NCBI GenBank assembly: GCA_021295755.1
Contig: JAGWBT010000045.1
Location: forward strand, 1 to 38,311
Direction of reading: 5' to 3'
DNA length: 38,311 nucleotides
Origin: Candidatus Poribacteria bacterium
Lineage (GTDB): Bacteria; Poribacteria; WGA-4E; PCPOR2b
Under the pieces are notes generated by a model, which had not been told where the DNA came from, did no database searches, and saw only the letters and a list, made by a program, of their open reading frames with translations. Position 1 is the first letter of the stretch. Every line of letters begins with the position of its first letter. The translations under genes and the position numbers were made by a program. Below are positions 34,213 to 38,311 of this stretch, one piece after another.

Positions 34213-36537
34213 TTAATTTGCTGATTGACCCAATTGCTCAATTGCCCATTCGCACCGTTCAATCCAATCTTCTGCACGGTGAATGAGTCCAAGGGGTAGA
34301 GTGTTATCAACAGCGAGCTGGTTAAACTGCTCAATAGCATGCTCATATTGTCCGAGCCGATACAAGTTCACGCCAATAAGCCTTATATTTTCGACCGCTA
34401 ATTTTTGGTGTGGCAGCCCTAAATCAGCAGCCTTCAACAGATATTGGTTTGATGCAGCATACTCCCGATCAAAATAGAGTTGTCGTCCAATGAGATAATG
34501 ACCCAGCCCCCACTCCGGCAACGCATTAATCACTTCGTGGAGCAGTGTCATCTTGAGTCGGTTTGACGGTTGACCGACAAGCACCTGCCTGATTTTATCC
34601 TCCACATCAGGCGAGTCAAGGGCAAGTGTTGCGAGCTTGGCTTGTGCCTCTCGATCAAGGGCATCAGAGGTGTGAAGTGCAAAGACCTCCTGATATTGCG
34701 AAAGGGCATTCTCGTGCTCCCCTCGCTGCCAGTAGACGTTCCCCTCCACATTTTTCGCCTCTGCAACCCGGTTCATGCTAGCGTCGGGATGTGCGATGAT
34801 CTGCGATACCCACTCCAAGGTTGATAGGTAATCTTCGGTTTGATAGTGTGCATACATGAGTCCTCGCAGATGGCGCGGATTATCTGGATCAAATTGGTAG
34901 ACCTGTTCAAACAGACGAATCGCTGTGTTCATATCCGTTCGGTAATACGCTCGCCACCCATCGGAAGAGAGTTGAGCGATTTCATGGGCGCACGGTTTCT
35001 GGAAAATACCTGGACGGTTGAAGCGGTGGGCCGCGATAGCCAGATCCGCCTCTGTCAGCGGAACCGTCTCCAGAAAGTCCGTCCACTCCCGTTCAAGTTC
35101 TGCTAGGGATTTACCGTAAACCTCCTTAAAATTCCCTGTTGGAAAGACGCGTTTAGCTTTTTCTACCCCGTACCTTTCGATGAGAAGCCGCACGAAAGAC
35201 CCCGCCAAAGTATAGCTCTGCGACGAGGCTTGCGTCCAAAAACCGATCCCCATAATCTGACTCATCTTCGGCGCAATTTCCAACTGTTGCATCGCCTGAC
35301 TCCACTGATGTGCCGTCAACTTTCCTTCATCCCAATCTGCAGCAACGGCGATTCCTTCGTGCAGTCCAATTTTGAGGCTTACTCTCAAAATCGGATGCCA
35401 GTCCGCCGTCAAGGCGTGCGCTAACTCATGCTTCATGACCGGATGGGGAAAATCCTCGTAGTTGATATGAAAGCCATACCCAAGTGGATCTTCAACCGAT
35501 GTGCCTCGCGCTCCCATGAGTCGCTTCTTCTGTGCAGGCGATGTGTAGATATAGGATTGAACCTTCTTGGTCGGTTCTATCTGGAAATAACGGATCAACT
35601 GTGCATAGCGAAACTCATGATCTTGCGCAATCCACTCAATCTCTTTTTCAACCTTCGATCCTTTCTCGTAGTAGATTTTGAAATGTGCTGTCTCTTCCAA
35701 GCCACCTAATTTCTCTTCGATATAGCCTCGCGTCGGACGCAATCCCAACTCTCCGCGAAACAGGTAGATTAGCCCAAACAGGATTATTAACACGACGAGG
35801 CGAATTCGATGGTTCAGGTCTGCAAATTGTGGCTTGAATCGGTACAGTTTTTGCCAATAGAGGGTTGGCTCCAATCGCGTATGCCTGCCAATCTCCAAGG
35901 TGTTAATCGCAAGCGATAGGAAAATCCATGCCAATAGCAGCGTTACACCCCGTGCGATGAGTAGGGTGCCGGATATTGCGATACGCTCGTCATAGATGGG
36001 ACCCGGAAAGTAGCCGAAGGTTGAGTGGTAACCGAAGATAGGTGGGTGAAAGATGAGGTTATAGGCAAGTGCCAGAAGCGTAGCAAAGATGTAAACAAGA
36101 TAAGCGAGATATGCAGCCCAACGCCGCTTCAACCATAATCCGAAGAATATACCTAGCGCGGTGGCATAGGCACAACTGACGACGGGCAAGAGGAGAAAGA
36201 ACGCGAACCCCTCCAAGAAATCACAATTTTTGACGCGGAAGGCATTCAATAAAATGATGATTAACGGCGCTGCAAGTAATATCAGGTTCACTCCAAGCGC
36301 GCGCCAAAAAGTCGACATAACCATCTGAGCGGCGGTGCCTCTCATCAGTTGAGTACGCTGTCTCAGGTTGCCCACACCTGTCACAGCGGTATGGCCCCCC
36401 GCAAATGAAATAGCGAAAGCAAGGACCGCACAAAATTCAAACGCAAGGAGATTAAGCAGGGGCGTATTCGCTAGAATCAACGCAAGGAGTGTCAACGCAG
36501 CGAACGAGCACCAATAAGAAAAGGACTTGAAGGTCAT
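34213..36537 (-). CDS. Polytopic membrane protein with HExxH peptidase domain and TPRs
   Basis: A 774-residue protein in three parts. Residues 1-265 hold several membrane helices. Residues 285-480 form a peptidase MA-like domain with HELAH (His370, Glu371, His374) and a downstream Glu394 (GLHEGIAVAADW), which is the zinc site of gluzincin metallopeptidases. Residues 530-765 contain TPR-like helical pairs (AIRLFEQVYQFDPDNPRHL, ALSQYQEVFALH, LYRLGQYEHAIEQFNQLA). The N-terminal part may be derived from a membrane permease-like domain. It is probably inner-membrane with the peptidase and TPRs on one side. No ribosome binding site is strong. Substrate and partners are unknown. Confidence 0.82.
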   Translation of the reverse strand: MTFKSFSYWCSFAALTLLALILANTPLLNLLAFEFCAVLAFAISFAGGHTAVTGVGNLRQRTQLMRGTAAQMVMSTFWRALGVNLILLAAPLIIILLNAFRVKNCDFLEGFAFFLLLPVVSCAYATALGIFFGLWLKRRWAAYLAYLVYIFATLLALAYNLIFHPPIFGYHSTFGYFPGPIYDERIAISGTLLIARGVTLLLAWIFLSLAINTLEIGRHTRLEPTLYWQKLYRFKPQFADLNHRIRLVVLIILFGLIYLFRGELGLRPTRGYIEEKLGGLEETAHFKIYYEKGSKVEKEIEWIAQDHEFRYAQLIRYFQIEPTKKVQSYIYTSPAQKKRLMGARGTSVEDPLGYGFHINYEDFPHPVMKHELAHALTADWHPILRVSLKIGLHEGIAVAADWDEGKLTAHQWSQAMQQLEIAPKMSQIMGIGFWTQASSQSYTLAGSFVRLLIERYGVEKAKRVFPTGNFKEVYGKSLAELEREWTDFLETVPLTEADLAIAAHRFNRPGIFQKPCAHEIAQLSSDGWRAYYRTDMNTAIRLFEQVYQFDPDNPRHLRGLMYAHYQTEDYLSTLEWVSQIIAHPDASMNRVAEAKNVEGNVYWQRGEHENALSQYQEVFALHTSDALDREAQAKLATLALDSPDVEDKIRQVLVGQPSNRLKMTLLHEVINALPEWGLGHYLIGRQLYFDREYAASNQYLLKAADLGLPHQKLAVENIRLIGVNLYRLGQYEHAIEQFNQLAVDNTLPLGLIHRAEDWIERCEWAIEQLGQSAN

Positions 36538-36674
36538 GTCTGTACTTAAAAAAATAAAACGTAACGCGTAATGCGTAAAATTTTTCCTTATGTATCATGC
36601 TTTAGGTATCATATTTGGAATTCAAAGCAACCTGAGGCGATTTCGGACAGATCGGGTTATTGCGGATCGCCCAA

Positions 36675-36741
36675 AGTAGTAGGTAGCCCCTCTGTGCCTC
36701 TATTAAACAACGGTCACGGCATACGGAGTTTGCCTACTACT
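36675..36741. repeat. Imperfect inverted repeat in the 36.6-36.8 kb gap
   Basis: AGTAGTAGG (36675-36683) pairs with CCTACTACT (36733-36741), and an inner, imperfect pair (CTCTGTGCC with GGCATACGGAG) extends the arms. The 317-base gap from 36538 to 36854 is otherwise without a gene. It looks like a dispersed intergenic repeat. Confidence 0.6.
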
Positions 36742-36795
36742 ATCAGCCCGGGGTATTTTAGCATAGATTGGGAGAAAGCCCAAGCAATTCTTACC

Positions 36796-36825
36796 TTGAC
36801 AATTGGCGATAGAATCATCTAATAT
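36796..36825 (+). promoter_or_regulatory. Promoter of the Ppx/GppA gene
   Basis: TTGACA (36796-36801) and TAATAT (36820-36825) are separated by 18 bases. The start would be near 36832, with GAGGAG at 36844-36849 and the ATG at 36855. Confidence 0.6.
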
Positions 36826-36854
36826 TTTGACACCTACAAACATGAGGAGCGGAT

Positions 36855-38311
36855 ATGGAAAGTGCTACACTTGCCGCAATCGATGTGGGATCGAACGCGA
36901 TTCGGCTAAAAATTGTTGAAGTGAAAACTGATGGGACTATTGAGGCGGTATATCAACATCGGGCACCCGTTCGTCTGGGGCACGAAGTTTTCTTGACTGG
37001 GTTTCTAAACGATGAAGCAATTGAACAGGCAATCGAGGCGTTTGGTGAGTTTCGACAAGTCATTGAGGCGATGAAGGTCCACACCACACGCGCCATTGCA
37101 ACCAGCGCTACACGCGAAGCTATCAACGGCGATAACCTTGTAAACCGTATTTACAATAGCTCCGGTGTGCAGTTGGAACGTATCTCCGGCGGCGAAGAAG
37201 CGCGCCTCGTCCAACTCGCGGTGACCCGCAAAGTTGATATCCAGAATAGGGTTGCCTTAGTCATTGACATTGGTGGAGGAAGTGTTGAATTTGACGTCAT
37301 CGATCACGGCTCAATTATTTACTCCAACAGTCTTCGGTTAGGAACTGTGCGGCTACAAGAAACCTTCCTGAGGACGGATACTATCTCAGATCTACAGATC
37401 TTGTTGCTCCGGGCGTACATGGAGCAGCTGCTCGAAACCACGTTAGATGCCATCAACCAATACGAAATTGATATAGTGCTTGGCACCGGCGGAAATGTCG
37501 AAGAACTTGGGCGACAGCTTGGTGTTCTGGACCCAGATAACAACGAATTCCCAAGAGATGTTCGTTTCATCCCGCTGCGGGATTTTCAACGCTTTGTCAG
37601 AGAGATTTCGAGACTCAGTGTGCAGGAACGGATGGAGCGATACGGCATGGCACCGGACCGTGCGGACGTTATCTTGCCCGCAGGTCTCGTTCTTACGGAG
37701 GTGGTGAGCAATGTAATTGGGGCGCGGGGGCTTTATGCAGCAAATGTTGGACTCAAGGACGGGTTACTTGCCGAGATGGCAGATCGCCACAGGAATTCAT
37801 GGGACGTGACATCAGAAGAAACAGAGATTATCAAGGCAGCGATGGCGCTTGGCAATAAGTATCACTTCCACGTGGGGCACGCCAAACAGGTCCGTTATTT
37901 GGCAGAGTTGCTGTTTGATCAACTGCAACCCATTCATCATTTGTCGTCAGAGTCGCGGCTGCTCCTGAGTGTAGCGACAGCCCTCCATGAAATCGGTGGG
38001 TATGTCAACCCGTTGTCGCATCACAAGCATTCCTACTACCTGATACGGAATTCGGAGATTGTTGGACTCAATGAAAAACAGCTTGAGCTGGTTGCCAACA
38101 TCGCCCGTTATCATCGCAAAGCATTCCCTGACCCAAACAAATCCTCCCATTCTCATTTTCAGCGGCTCTCGTATACCGAAAAGGAACAGGTGACTCGGCT
38201 GGCTGCCATTTTGCGGATTGCTGACGCCTTAGATCATCAGCACAAATCAATTGTTGAAGATCTGAAAGTGAAGATTTTTGATGATGCGATTGAAATTAAT
38301 GTACGATCGTT
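36855..38311 (+). CDS. ppx: Exopolyphosphatase / guanosine pentaphosphatase (Ppx/GppA), 3' end outside window
   Basis: Reads from ATG 36855 (GAGGAG upstream) to the window edge, 485 codons without a stop. Ppx/GppA enzymes hydrolyse inorganic polyphosphate or pppGpp. The actin-like ATPase fold is shown by AAIDVGSNAIRLKIVEV, RAIATSATREAING, ERISGGEEARL and the phosphate-binding VIDIGGGSVEFDVI. From about residue 315 there is a C-terminal HD-type helical domain with ALHEIGGYV, HHKHSYYLI and RIADALDHQHK. The two-part layout matches the long bacterial Ppx form. It has its own promoter. Whether it prefers polyphosphate or pppGpp cannot be told. Confidence 0.92.
   Translation, partial: MESATLAAIDVGSNAIRLKIVEVKTDGTIEAVYQHRAPVRLGHEVFLTGFLNDEAIEQAIEAFGEFRQVIEAMKVHTTRAIATSATREAINGDNLVNRIYNSSGVQLERISGGEEARLVQLAVTRKVDIQNRVALVIDIGGGSVEFDVIDHGSIIYSNSLRLGTVRLQETFLRTDTISDLQILLLRAYMEQLLETTLDAINQYEIDIVLGTGGNVEELGRQLGVLDPDNNEFPRDVRFIPLRDFQRFVREISRLSVQERMERYGMAPDRADVILPAGLVLTEVVSNVIGARGLYAANVGLKDGLLAEMADRHRNSWDVTSEETEIIKAAMALGNKYHFHVGHAKQVRYLAELLFDQLQPIHHLSSESRLLLSVATALHEIGGYVNPLSHHKHSYYLIRNSEIVGLNEKQLELVANIARYHRKAFPDPNKSSHSHFQRLSYTEKEQVTRLAAILRIADALDHQHKSIVEDLKVKIFDDAIEINVRS

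Overview
The window looks like a piece of a bacterial chromosome from an uncultured, metabolically broad lineage. The mix of phytanoyl-CoA-dioxygenase-like enzymes, several Gfo/Idh/MocA oxidoreductases, a mandelate-racemase-family dehydratase, a secreted LamG protein, a CocE-type hydrolase and a luciferase-like flavoenzyme resembles 'Candidatus Poribacteria' (marine or sponge-associated). This assignment is inference from gene content; there is no rRNA or tRNA in the window.

Layout. Positions 1-106: probable right end of an IS200/IS605-type element, with the last codons of its tnpB, just upstream of purH. 180-5807 (+): purH, aldo/keto reductase, a PhyH dioxygenase overlapping an amidohydrolase, and a DNA polymerase III delta subunit with a large acidic insertion. 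6052-7133 (+): two tandem small membrane/coiled-coil paralogues and a cold-shock gene broken by an internal out-of-frame deletion, ending at a terminator shared with nadA. 7163-14685 (-): nadA, a rifampicin-phosphotransferase-like PEP enzyme, a Gfo/Idh/MocA oxidoreductase, a secreted LamG protein, an apparently exported SAM hydrolase (DUF62) and rimI. 14815-18809: a Gfo/Idh/MocA oxidoreductase (+), a CNNM/CBS membrane protein (-) and a CocE/NonD hydrolase (+). 18993-23464 (-): a tight glpK - sensor kinase - sigma54 response regulator run. 23663-28915 (+): enolase-superfamily dehydratase, Rieske ferredoxin, a broken NAD-dependent epimerase, a coiled-coil membrane protein with a nonsense codon, and a luciferase-like monooxygenase with its flavin reductase. 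29201-33965 (+): a compact cluster of Gfo/Idh, cupin, Gfo/Idh, VOC and PhyH genes. 34213-36537 (-): a membrane protein with an HExxH peptidase domain and TPRs. 36855-end (+): a Ppx/GppA phosphatase cut by the window edge.

How the genes work together. Housekeeping genes (purH, holA, nadA, rimI, glpK, ppx) alternate with small catabolic or tailoring modules: PhyH plus amidohydrolase, LLM monooxygenase plus flavin reductase, and Gfo/cupin/Gfo/VOC/PhyH. The most notable observations are the exported SAM hydrolase, the glpK-kinase-regulator operon, the Gfo/cupin/VOC/PhyH cluster, three genes with clear lesions (cold-shock, epimerase, coiled-coil), and intergenic palindromic repeats that look like dispersed mobile or REP-type elements. 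Several promoters with near-consensus -35/-10 boxes at 17-18 nt spacing can be read directly. I saw no CRISPR array and no RNA gene other than the possible omega-RNA tail at the left edge.
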